Assembly: GCA_018644745.1 (NCBI GenBank)
Contig: JABGPX010000614.1
Span: 1-7,277 of the forward strand
Source of the DNA: Spirochaetales bacterium
Lineage (GTDB): Bacteria; Spirochaetota; Spirochaetia; ARS1246
Reading direction: 5' to 3'
Length of the DNA stretch: 7,277 nt
Both the position numbers and the translations under genes were made by a program. Shown here piece after piece: positions 1 through 5,267 of this stretch (position 1 is its first letter; each line of letters starts with the position of its first letter). The notes beneath the pieces were generated by a model, which ran no database searches, was not told the origin of the DNA, and was given only the letters and a program-made list of their open reading frames with translations.

Positions 1-264
1 TAACACGAGGAAGACCTGCTCGGTGGCCAGCGGCCCGGCAATTCCTGTGACTCCGCGGTGGGTGTGGAGCCTTAGGTAGTGGTGCTCCAGCGTCCTCCTG
101 ACCGAACGACTCTCGCCCGACGGCTGTTCATACTTACTGCCTGGGAAATGGGTCGTCGGGCCGTAGATGTCCAGCGCCCGCACCTGACGGTCCTCGCCGA
201 GTGCCCACGTTGCCTCTCCCGTCATCGTTACGACTTCGACTTCTTCAATGATGTATTGATCCAT
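1..264 (-). CDS. Probable enolase-superfamily (mandelate racemase-like) protein, N-terminal part, cut by the window edge
   Basis: Read on the minus strand from ATG at 264, the frame stays open for 88 codons and leaves the window at base 1, so only the N-terminus is visible. The start is well supported: GGAGGA (271-276, minus strand) lies 6 nt before it. The visible protein begins MDQYIIEEVEVVTMTGEATW and later reads YLRLHTHRGVTGIAGPL (about residues 63-79). A short beta-strand start followed by a 'YLRLxTxxGxxGxxGP' stretch resembles the capping domain of mandelate racemase/muconate lactonizing enzymes. The metal ligands and catalytic lysines lie in the barrel, outside the window, so substrate and reaction cannot be judged. 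GC content is about 64% in counted lines, well above the 4-hydroxybutyrate cluster. That it is a real gene is fairly sure; the family assignment comes from memory of the motif and is moderate. Confidence 0.68.
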   Translation of the reverse strand, partial: MDQYIIEEVEVVTMTGEATWALGEDRQVRALDIYGPTTHFPGSKYEQPSGESRSVRRTLEHHYLRLHTHRGVTGIAGPLATEQVFLVL

Positions 265-270
265 TCGTAT

Positions 271-276
271 TCCTCC
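271..276 (-). promoter_or_regulatory. Ribosome binding site of the left-edge gene
   Basis: On the minus strand this reads GGAGGA, 6 nt upstream of ATG at 264. It fixes the start of the truncated left gene and is the main reason to prefer the minus-strand reading over the competing plus-strand open frame at 79-330. Confidence 0.75.
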
Positions 277-282
277 GCTACA

Positions 283-310
283 TTTACAACCGCCAAGTGT
301 ACGTCGTCAA
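283..310 (-). promoter_or_regulatory. Candidate sigma70-like promoter for the left-edge gene
   Basis: On the minus strand, TTGACG (310-305, 5 of 6 to the -35 consensus) is followed after 16 nt by TGTAAA (288-283, 4 of 6 to the -10). The direction is right, but the predicted transcription start would fall at or just before the ribosome binding site (271-276), leaving an unusually short leader of about 12 nt. This is a pattern match only. Confidence 0.3.
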
Positions 311-343
311 ATGGTTTCGGACACCTATAGCGATTTCCTAAGC

Positions 344-377
344 GACATTTTTGTGTTCACAATACTAGCAAAATGTC
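344..377. repeat. Inverted repeat GACATTTT/AAAATGTC with a nested palindrome
   Basis: GACATTTT (344-351) and AAAATGTC (370-377) are perfect 8-bp inverted arms separated by 18 nt. Overlapping the left arm is a smaller palindrome, TTGTG-TT-CACAA (351-362). No T-run follows on either strand, so an intrinsic terminator is unlikely. It could be an operator between the divergent genes. Paired 'GGACATTTT' motifs are also, from memory, common near the ends of some insertion sequences, so a mobile-element remnant is a second possibility. Confidence 0.45.
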
Positions 378-586
378 CGTTCTGCCAGCACTCTTCTCTT
401 GATTCCTGTTGGCTTTACGCCGCTGGTTCAGTGTCTTCTCTTTGATCCTCCTCCTTCTTGCCAGTATCTGATGCTCCTTGCCCATTACTTGTCCGCGGCG
501 TGATGCTGCCAAGAGCTTCGGTCTTTTTGCTTTGCGTTGCTATATAAGTCCTGGCAATCTTGAGTTAGAATTAAGCGAAACAGTGT

Positions 587-592
587 GAGGAG
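587..592 (+). promoter_or_regulatory. Ribosome binding site that sets the dehydratase start at 600
   Basis: GAGGAG lies 7 nt before ATG at 600. The longest open frame begins at GTG 585, but that codon overlaps this ribosome binding site, so the extra five residues are very unlikely to be translated. Confidence 0.8.
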
Positions 593-599
593 TAAAAAC

Positions 600-2063
600 A
601 TGGGATTGATGAGCGGAAAAGAATATAGAGAAAGTCTCAGGAATCGCCGGCCACTCAGAGTTTTCATGAATGGCGAGAAACTGGAAGCCCCGTACGATCA
701 CCCCATCATTGAAGCATCGATCAATTCTATTGCTCTAACCTATGAACTCGCAGATATACCTGAATACCGAGATATTATGACGGCAAAATCTTCGATATCG
801 GGGAAAACAATCAATCGCTTTTGCCACCTCCATCAAAGCCCGGATGATCTCTATCAAAAAATCGGCATGCAGAGGCTTCTTGGGCAAAAATGCGGAACCT
901 GCTTTCAGAGATGCGTTGGGCTCGACGCATTTAATTCTATATTCATTACATCCTTCGAAATCGATCAGAAATACGGAACAAGCTATCATGATCGATTTAA
1001 GAGCTTTCTACGAGTCGCCGAGGAAAAGGATTGGGTGGCAGACGGCTGCATGACTGACGCCAAGATAGACAGAAGCCTAAGACCTGCTGATCAGCCTGAT
1101 CCTGACGCGTATGTTCGGGTAGTTGAACGAAACAACGATGGGGTAATTATCCGCGGTGCCAAGGTACACCAAACCGGCGCATTAAACTCCCATGAAATTA
1201 TTATAATGCCGACAATCGCGATGAGGCAAGAGGACAAAGATTATGCGATTTGCTGTGCGGTGCCCGCCGATGACTCCGGAATCACATACATCTATGGCAG
1301 GCAATCCTGTGATACAAGGCTGCTGGAGGACCCAGACGGTGATAATCTTGACGCTGGAAGTAAGTACGGCGGCCAGGAATGTATTATGGTTTTTGAGGAT
1401 GTTTTTGTTCCAACGGATAGAATCTTTATGGACGGTGAATGGGATTTTGCCGGAAGACTAGTTGAAACTTTCGCCGGCTATCACCGCCAGAGTTATGCCT
1501 GCAAGACTGGAGTAGGGGACGTGGCGATTGGCGCGGCAGCACTGATAGCAGAGTATAATGGCGTCGAACGAGCCTCGCATATTCGTGACAAGATAGTTGA
1601 AATGAACTTGCTGAACGAAACTATTTGGAGCTGTTGCGTCGCTTGTTCGTTTAAAGGCGAGAAAACTCCGGCGGGAAACTATCTCATAGATCTTCTCCTA
1701 GCAAATGTTGCAAAGCAGAATGTCACCCGCTTTCCTTATGAGATTTCCAGGCTGCTTCAGGACATTGCAGGCGGTCTCATGGTTACCATGCCTGGAGCCG
1801 CAGAGTTTGAAAATCCCGAGACAAGAGAGTTTATCGAGAAATACCTGAAAGGTGCCGGAACTGTGACTGCAAAAAATAGGTTTAGGCTTCTCAGACTCAT
1901 TGAAAATCTAACGTTAGGGCGTGCGGCGGTAGGGTATCTCACCGAATCTATGCATGGTGCGGGTTCGCCGCAGGCGCAGAGAATTATGATCAGCCGGCTC
2001 GCACGACTAGACAAAAAAAAGGAATTGGCAAAACATATCGCTGGTATTGAGGATGAGTCGTGA
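600..2063 (+). CDS. abfD: 4-hydroxybutyryl-CoA dehydratase / vinylacetyl-CoA isomerase (AbfD type)
   Basis: A cytoplasmic FAD and [4Fe-4S] enzyme of the HpaB-like fold that dehydrates 4-hydroxybutyryl-CoA to crotonyl-CoA; the family also isomerises vinylacetyl-CoA. The 487 residues fit the usual size of about 490. Compared from memory with the Clostridium aminobutyricum enzyme, the key sites are present: CFQRC with cluster ligands Cys101 and Cys105, HQTGALNSH (190-198) for flavin and substrate binding, Glu260 in GGQE, His295 and Cys301 in HRQSYACK, and Glu449 in TESMHGAGSPQ. Two details are odd. The remembered reference motif is HRQSYGGCK, so one residue is missing between the His and Cys ligands here. 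An extra Cys98 also stands just before the first ligand pair. The start at ATG 600 is set by GAGGAG 7 nt upstream. The stop overlaps the start of the CoA-transferase (TGATG), which implies co-translation. Family assignment is secure; activity on 4-hydroxybutyryl-CoA is inferred from conserved residues and neighbours. Confidence 0.93.
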   Translation: MGLMSGKEYRESLRNRRPLRVFMNGEKLEAPYDHPIIEASINSIALTYELADIPEYRDIMTAKSSISGKTINRFCHLHQSPDDLYQKIGMQRLLGQKCGTCFQRCVGLDAFNSIFITSFEIDQKYGTSYHDRFKSFLRVAEEKDWVADGCMTDAKIDRSLRPADQPDPDAYVRVVERNNDGVIIRGAKVHQTGALNSHEIIIMPTIAMRQEDKDYAICCAVPADDSGITYIYGRQSCDTRLLEDPDGDNLDAGSKYGGQECIMVFEDVFVPTDRIFMDGEWDFAGRLVETFAGYHRQSYACKTGVGDVAIGAAALIAEYNGVERASHIRDKIVEMNLLNETIWSCCVACSFKGEKTPAGNYLIDLLLANVAKQNVTRFPYEISRLLQDIAGGLMVTMPGAAEFENPETREFIEKYLKGAGTVTAKNRFRLLRLIENLTLGRAAVGYLTESMHGAGSPQAQRIMISRLARLDKKKELAKHIAGIEDES

Positions 2064-3343
2064 TGAAGCGGTGGGAAGGTGACTATTTTAAAAAAACTGT
2101 AACTGCCGGTGAGGCTATAGGGACGATTCAGTCTGGAGAAAGGGTTGTTACAGGCCATGTGGCCGGTGAGCCGCATATCCTAATGAAGGAACTTGTGGGC
2201 CAAAAGGAACGCCTTACCAATATCGAGATTGTACATATGGTACCCCTCTATGGTTGTGAGTATACCGAGGCCGAAAATAAAAAACATTTTCGCCACAACT
2301 CTCTGTTTGTTGGGGCCGGTACCCGGACGGCGATAAATGAAGGCAGGGGTGAATTCACCCCGTGTTTCTTTTCTGAGATTCCCCGTCTTTTCCGGGACAA
2401 TTATCTCCCCGTGGACAAAGCCCTTATTCAACTCACTCCTCCGGATGAGCACGGCTTTATGAGTTTCGGAGTTTCCGTGGATTATACATTGCAGGCGGCA
2501 GTATCCGCCAAAGCTGTTATCGCTGAGGTTAATCCTCAGATGCCTCGCACACACGGATCTTTCATTCATATAGATGAAGTCGATTTAATTGTTGAAGTGG
2601 ACTACTCAATCGTCGAGATTCCTCTTCCAATAATATCCACTGTTGAGGAGAGGATCGGGAAGCACGTTGCTTCTCTAGTGCCGGATCGGGCAAATTTGCA
2701 GCTTGGTATAGGAGCTATTCCCGATGCAGCCTTGAAATTTCTCAATGATAAAAAGGACCTTGGCATTCACTCTGAAATGTTCTCAGATGGCGTAGTAGAT
2801 CTGTATGAACGGGGCATGGTAACAAACGCCTACAACAATCTTAATCCTGGAAAGTTTGTTGCGAGTTTTCTCATGGGAACGAAGCGCCTTTATAATTTTG
2901 TTCATGACAATCCTATTGTATTGATGAAGCCCGTGGACTATACGAACAATATCCGCGTAGCGGGAATGATCGATAGGCTAATTTCGATCAATTCGGCATT
3001 AGAAGTAGATCTTTACGGGCAGGTGGCGGCGGATATGATTGGAGGGAAACAATTTTCTGCCGTTGGAGGTCAGGTAGACTTTGTGCGGGCAGCGAGTAGT
3101 TCATTCGAAGGGAAATCGATTATTGCTTTTCCCTCCTCCGGCAAAAGGGGTACCGTTTCCAGAATTGTACCTCACTTAAGTGAGGGAGCCTGCGTAACTA
3201 CCAGCCGTTCTGATATACAATATATTGTAACCGAATTCGGCATAGCGGAACTTAGAGGCAAGAACAATCGACAGAGGGCGGAAGCACTCATCAATATTGC
3301 GCACCCAAAATTTCGAGGCTGGCTTGAGGAGAATATACATTGA
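2063..3343 (+). CDS. abfT: 4-hydroxybutyrate CoA-transferase (AbfT/Cat2-like)
   Basis: A family I-type CoA-transferase of the acetyl-CoA hydrolase/transferase group. It should move CoA from a donor such as acetyl-CoA to 4-hydroxybutyrate, giving the substrate of the upstream dehydratase. The 426-residue length is typical. LGIGAIPDAAL (from about 214) is the conserved glycine-rich segment. Glu238 in HSEMFSDG is in the place of the catalytic glutamate that carries the CoA thioester, and as far as I recall has the same number in the C. aminobutyricum enzyme. GGQVDFVRAA (335-344) and EFGIAELRG (391-399) are the C-terminal family signatures. The ATG overlaps the dehydratase stop by one base; GAGGA at 2049-2053 is 9 nt upstream. 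A GTG at 2060 is an alternative start one codon earlier. The 3' end overlaps the enoyl-CoA hydratase. Butyrate or acetate as alternative acceptors cannot be excluded from sequence. Confidence 0.9.
   Translation: MKRWEGDYFKKTVTAGEAIGTIQSGERVVTGHVAGEPHILMKELVGQKERLTNIEIVHMVPLYGCEYTEAENKKHFRHNSLFVGAGTRTAINEGRGEFTPCFFSEIPRLFRDNYLPVDKALIQLTPPDEHGFMSFGVSVDYTLQAAVSAKAVIAEVNPQMPRTHGSFIHIDEVDLIVEVDYSIVEIPLPIISTVEERIGKHVASLVPDRANLQLGIGAIPDAALKFLNDKKDLGIHSEMFSDGVVDLYERGMVTNAYNNLNPGKFVASFLMGTKRLYNFVHDNPIVLMKPVDYTNNIRVAGMIDRLISINSALEVDLYGQVAADMIGGKQFSAVGGQVDFVRAASSSFEGKSIIAFPSSGKRGTVSRIVPHLSEGACVTTSRSDIQYIVTEFGIAELRGKNNRQRAEALINIAHPKFRGWLEENIH
3326..3331 (+). promoter_or_regulatory. Ribosome binding site supporting a TTG start at 3340
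   Basis: GAGGAG inside the end of the CoA-transferase gene lies 8 nt before TTG at 3340. There is no ATG nearby that would keep the crotonase N-terminal strand, so this site decides in favour of the rare TTG start. Confidence 0.75.
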
Positions 3344-4116
3344 CATATTTTACATTTGAATCGAAAAAATCGATCGGTATAATCACATTCAATCGGCCGG
3401 ATTCGTTGAATGTCCTAAGTACTGCCGCAGTATCCGAGCTGCTGGATTTTTTTTCAGGTCTTGAATCAGAGTCCAGTTGCCAGGGGCTTGTATCGCTGGT
3501 TCTTACGGGCGCGGGAAAGGCCTTTATTGCAGGCGCCGACATCAGGGAGATGAAGGACTTTGCTTCGTCAGATGCTCAGGAATTCTGTAGGCGAGGGAAT
3601 GAACTCATGCAGAAAATCGAGGAGTTGTCTATTCCTGTTATTGCCGCGGTTAACGGATATGCCTTCGGCGGTGGTTTAGAAATGGCATTAAGTGCGGATC
3701 TCATATTCGCTTCTAGAACAGCTAAGTTTGCTGCACCCGAAGTTAAACTTGGTATTATTCCCGGGTTCGGCGGACACATGCGTTTGGCCGACCGAATAGG
3801 AACCGCAAGAGCGAAAGAGCTCATTTACACAGGCAGAACCATTGATGCCGAGGAAGCTTTCAGGCTGGGGCTTGTAAACAGAATTTGCGACTCGGAGAAT
3901 CTACTAGAAGAGGTAAAGGATGCTGCCAATGAAATTGCTGGCGTAAGCCGCCATGCAGTCACCAAAGCAAAGTTTCTTCTAAACCAACGGACAGATAAGA
4001 CCGCGGATGATTTGATTAGTCAAGAAGTACATGCATTTGGAGATTGTTTTGGCTATCCGGACCAGCGCGAGGGCATGGATGCCTATCTTGAAAGAAGGAA
4101 ACCGGTTTGGAATTAA
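3340..4116 (+). CDS. Enoyl-CoA hydratase (crotonase family)
   Basis: Expected to hydrate crotonyl-CoA from the dehydratase to 3-hydroxybutyryl-CoA. The 258 residues match the family's usual size. The first oxyanion-hole segment is AFIAGADIRE (61-70), the second NGYAFGGGLEMALSAD (105-120). Both catalytic glutamates of true hydratases are present, Glu114 and Glu134, with the 20-residue spacing of rat Glu144 and Glu164. This argues for hydratase activity rather than one of the isomerase or decarboxylase branches. PGFGGHMRL (141-149) takes the place of the common PGAGGTQRL, a mild variation, and the C-terminus has the usual REGMDAYLERRKP. The start is TTG, overlapping the previous stop by four bases (TTGA), with GAGGAG 8 nt upstream. 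TTG together with the overlap suggests translation coupled to the CoA-transferase. Short-chain specificity is inferred from the neighbours. Confidence 0.92.
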   Translation: MTYFTFESKKSIGIITFNRPDSLNVLSTAAVSELLDFFSGLESESSCQGLVSLVLTGAGKAFIAGADIREMKDFASSDAQEFCRRGNELMQKIEELSIPVIAAVNGYAFGGGLEMALSADLIFASRTAKFAAPEVKLGIIPGFGGHMRLADRIGTARAKELIYTGRTIDAEEAFRLGLVNRICDSENLLEEVKDAANEIAGVSRHAVTKAKFLLNQRTDKTADDLISQEVHAFGDCFGYPDQREGMDAYLERRKPVWN

Positions 4117-4120
4117 TTTT

Positions 4121-4135
4121 TTTGACATTGTCAAA
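4121..4135. repeat. Perfect palindrome over the -35 of a promoter
   Basis: TTTGACA-T-TGTCAAA has two 7-bp arms around one central base, just after the enoyl-CoA hydratase stop. The left arm contains a full consensus -35 (TTGACA). A one-base centre is too tight for an RNA hairpin, so a dimeric protein binding site is the more natural reading. It could be an operator through which a repressor blocks the promoter at 4122-4149. Confidence 0.55.
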
Positions 4136-4149
4136 GTAGGAGTTATAAA
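4122..4149 (+). promoter_or_regulatory. Sigma70-like promoter upstream of the 3-hydroxybutyryl-CoA dehydrogenase
   Basis: TTGACA (4122-4127) matches the -35 consensus in all six bases. TATAAA (4144-4149) matches the -10 in five of six, with a 16-nt spacer. Transcription would start near 4156 and give a leader of about 125 nt across the thiolase remnant before the dehydrogenase ATG at 4280. It could let the dehydrogenase be expressed separately from the three upstream genes. This is a sequence match only. Confidence 0.55.
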
Positions 4150-4153
4150 TAAA

Positions 4154-4265
4154 TGCCGCATGAAACTCTTGTATATGAAATGGGCAGGCAAAATCTAAAA
4201 AAAGGTATCGCAACTCTCTGTATAGGCGGGGAATGGGTATTGCTTTATGTGTGGAAATTCTTTAA
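4154..4265 (+). pseudogene. C-terminal remnant of an acetyl-CoA acetyltransferase (thiolase), frameshifted
   Basis: Between the hydratase and dehydrogenase genes lies the last part of a thiolase. One frame (from 4162) reads [23 protein letters not shown] up to 4230. The match then continues in the next frame from ATG at 4233 as [10 protein letters not shown] and stops at TAA 4263. Joined, this is the classic thiolase ending, comparable from memory to the Zoogloea ramigera enzyme (ATLCIGGGMGVAMCIESL), and it includes the Cys of the CIGG motif. One base is missing near 4231. A second break is likely near 4160, where tgc cgc (Cys-Arg) fits the residues before the conserved strand in another frame. 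The rest of the gene, about 350 codons with the nucleophile Cys and catalytic His, is absent. A 45-codon frame from ATG 4153, with AGGAG 10 nt upstream, could still be translated into a short peptide but not a thiolase. Confidence 0.8.
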
Positions 4266-4279
4266 ATCGGGAGGAGCGG

Positions 4280-5131
4280 ATGAGCATTGAAAAAATTGGG
4301 GTAGTAGGCAGCGGAACAATGGGAAGCGGCATAGTCCAAGTTTTCTCTCAAGCCGGCTTTGATACTGTCATGCTGGATATTAACCAAGGTCTACTTAGCG
4401 GAGCCATGAAGCTGATTTCGTTGAACCTTGACCGCATTGTGAAAAAAGAAAAAATAGCTGATATAGAAAAAAACAATGCCTTGTCACGCATCCACTGTTC
4501 TGTCGATTACAAAGAACTGTCAGGCTGCGGGATTGTAGTGGAGGCAGCCTCGGAGAATATAGACATAAAGAGATCGATTTTCGAAAGCTTGAGTGATACT
4601 GTTGATGCCTCCTGTATCCTTGCATCTAATACGTCAACTATTTCGATAACTAAGATAGCCTCATTTGCTGCAGATCCATCGCGGGTTATCGGCATGCATT
4701 TCGTAAACCCTGCCCCGGTTATGAAGCTAGTAGAGGTAATTACGGCTCTCCAAACCTCGGAACCTGTACAAGAGGCGGTTACCTCCCTGGCGGAGGCAAT
4801 AGGAAAAACACCTGTCCTTGTGAAAGATTCTCCAGGTTTTGCTTTAAATAGGATTCTTATCCCAATGATAAACGAGGCGGTCTTTATTCTCCAGGAAGAT
4901 ATTGCCGACGCCGATTCCGTTGATTCCATTATGACCCTTGGCGCGGCCCATCCTATGGGGCCGCTCCACCTGGCGGACCTCATCGGCCTGGATGTCTGCT
5001 TGTGCATTATGGATGTTCTTCACCAAGACCTTGGTGACATGAAATACCGGGCGGCTCCACTCCTTAGGCGAATGGTGTCAGCAGGTCTTTTGGGTCGAAA
5101 ATCCGGCAGAGGATTTTTTGAGTATTCTTAA
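4280..5131 (+). CDS. hbd: 3-hydroxybutyryl-CoA dehydrogenase
   Basis: Oxidises 3-hydroxybutyryl-CoA to acetoacetyl-CoA, or the reverse in butyrate-forming organisms. The 283 residues are the normal length for the single-domain-pair bacterial enzyme. The N-terminal Rossmann fold carries GSGTMG (10-15), with Asp33 at the end of the second strand, which favours NAD over NADP. The catalytic region has SNTSTISIT (116-124), His140 in [15 protein letters not shown] and Asn190 in [11 protein letters not shown]. The C-terminal dimer domain ends with [17 protein letters not shown] 4280 is chosen because GGGAGG (4269-4274) lies 5 nt upstream; the longer frame from 4247 would add 11 residues ahead of the Rossmann strand. 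The start lies 14 nt after the stop of the thiolase remnant, which suggests an ancestral thiolase-dehydrogenase gene pair. It may be driven by readthrough from the upstream operon, by the promoter at 4122-4149, or both. Confidence 0.93.
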   Translation: MSIEKIGVVGSGTMGSGIVQVFSQAGFDTVMLDINQGLLSGAMKLISLNLDRIVKKEKIADIEKNNALSRIHCSVDYKELSGCGIVVEAASENIDIKRSIFESLSDTVDASCILASNTSTISITKIASFAADPSRVIGMHFVNPAPVMKLVEVITALQTSEPVQEAVTSLAEAIGKTPVLVKDSPGFALNRILIPMINEAVFILQEDIADADSVDSIMTLGAAHPMGPLHLADLIGLDVCLCIMDVLHQDLGDMKYRAAPLLRRMVSAGLLGRKSGRGFFEYS

Positions 5132-5267
5132 GATCGCTCTTGGAATAGAGAACATGATGCCACTGTTTCGAAATATAGTGTGTCATGATAAGCGAAACGT
5201 AAAATAAGCAAATTTTCCTTGATCAAAATATAATGCCAGCAAGGGTCCGGCGCTGATCTCTACAAGA
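5132..5267. other. Gap between convergent genes
   Basis: This 136-bp AT-rich gap separates the ends of the plus-strand dehydrogenase and the minus-strand URO-D-like gene. I see no gene. There are loose inverted arms GTTTCG (5165-5170) and CGAAAC (5193-5198) around a 22-nt loop, too open to be a convincing terminator, and one better hairpin listed separately. Confidence 0.5.
5224..5251 (-). terminator. Weak candidate terminator of the URO-D-like gene
   Basis: On the minus strand GCCGG-ACCCTTG-CTGGC (5251-5235) forms a 5-bp stem with one G-U pair and a 7-nt loop. It is followed by ATTATATTTTG, a broken T-rich tract. It lies 17 nt past the stop at 5268. The stem is short, so termination is uncertain. 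Confidence 0.35.

Larger units (their letters stand above)
265..599. other. Divergent intergenic region with an inverted repeat and no convincing intact gene
   Basis: This 335-bp stretch separates the minus-strand left gene from the plus-strand dehydratase. Besides the promoter and ribosome-binding signals listed separately, it holds an inverted repeat (344-377). On the minus strand there is also a 42-codon frame from ATG at 485 to a stop at 357. Its product is very basic (for example LARRRRIKEKTLNQRRKANR), has no Shine-Dalgarno site and matches no family I recognise. For the dehydratase I see only weak promoter candidates: TGCTATATAAG (538-548) resembles an extended -10, and TAGAAT (566-571) resembles a -10, but neither has a good -35. 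The region may be decayed mobile DNA at a junction, but nothing proves that. Confidence 0.5.

Noticed and set aside
79..330. 83-codon plus-strand open frame
   Set aside because: It lies opposite the left-edge minus-strand gene, which has a strong ribosome binding site and a plausible family motif. The plus-strand product resembles nothing and has no ribosome binding site.
585..599. GTG 585 as the dehydratase start
   Set aside because: The codon overlaps the GAGGAG ribosome binding site; ATG 600 has proper spacing and gives the usual N-terminus.
1757..2176. 139-codon minus-strand open frame across the dehydratase/transferase junction
   Set aside because: It is a shadow of two well-supported overlapping genes and is composed of low-information residues.
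4115..4135. Palindrome next to a T-run as a rho-independent terminator after the hydratase
   Set aside because: On the plus strand the T-run comes before the palindrome, not after it, and the single-base centre cannot form an RNA loop without losing several pairs.
4247..4279. Start of the dehydrogenase at 4247
   Set aside because: The added 11 residues overlap the thiolase remnant and its stop; ATG 4280 has a strong ribosome binding site and begins just before the Rossmann strand.
4507..5007. 166-codon minus-strand open frame
   Set aside because: It is antisense to the conserved core of the 3-hydroxybutyryl-CoA dehydrogenase and its product shows no family motif.
5165..5198. GTTTCG/CGAAAC arms as a terminator for the dehydrogenase
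   Set aside because: Only 6 bp of stem around a 22-nt loop and no following T-run.
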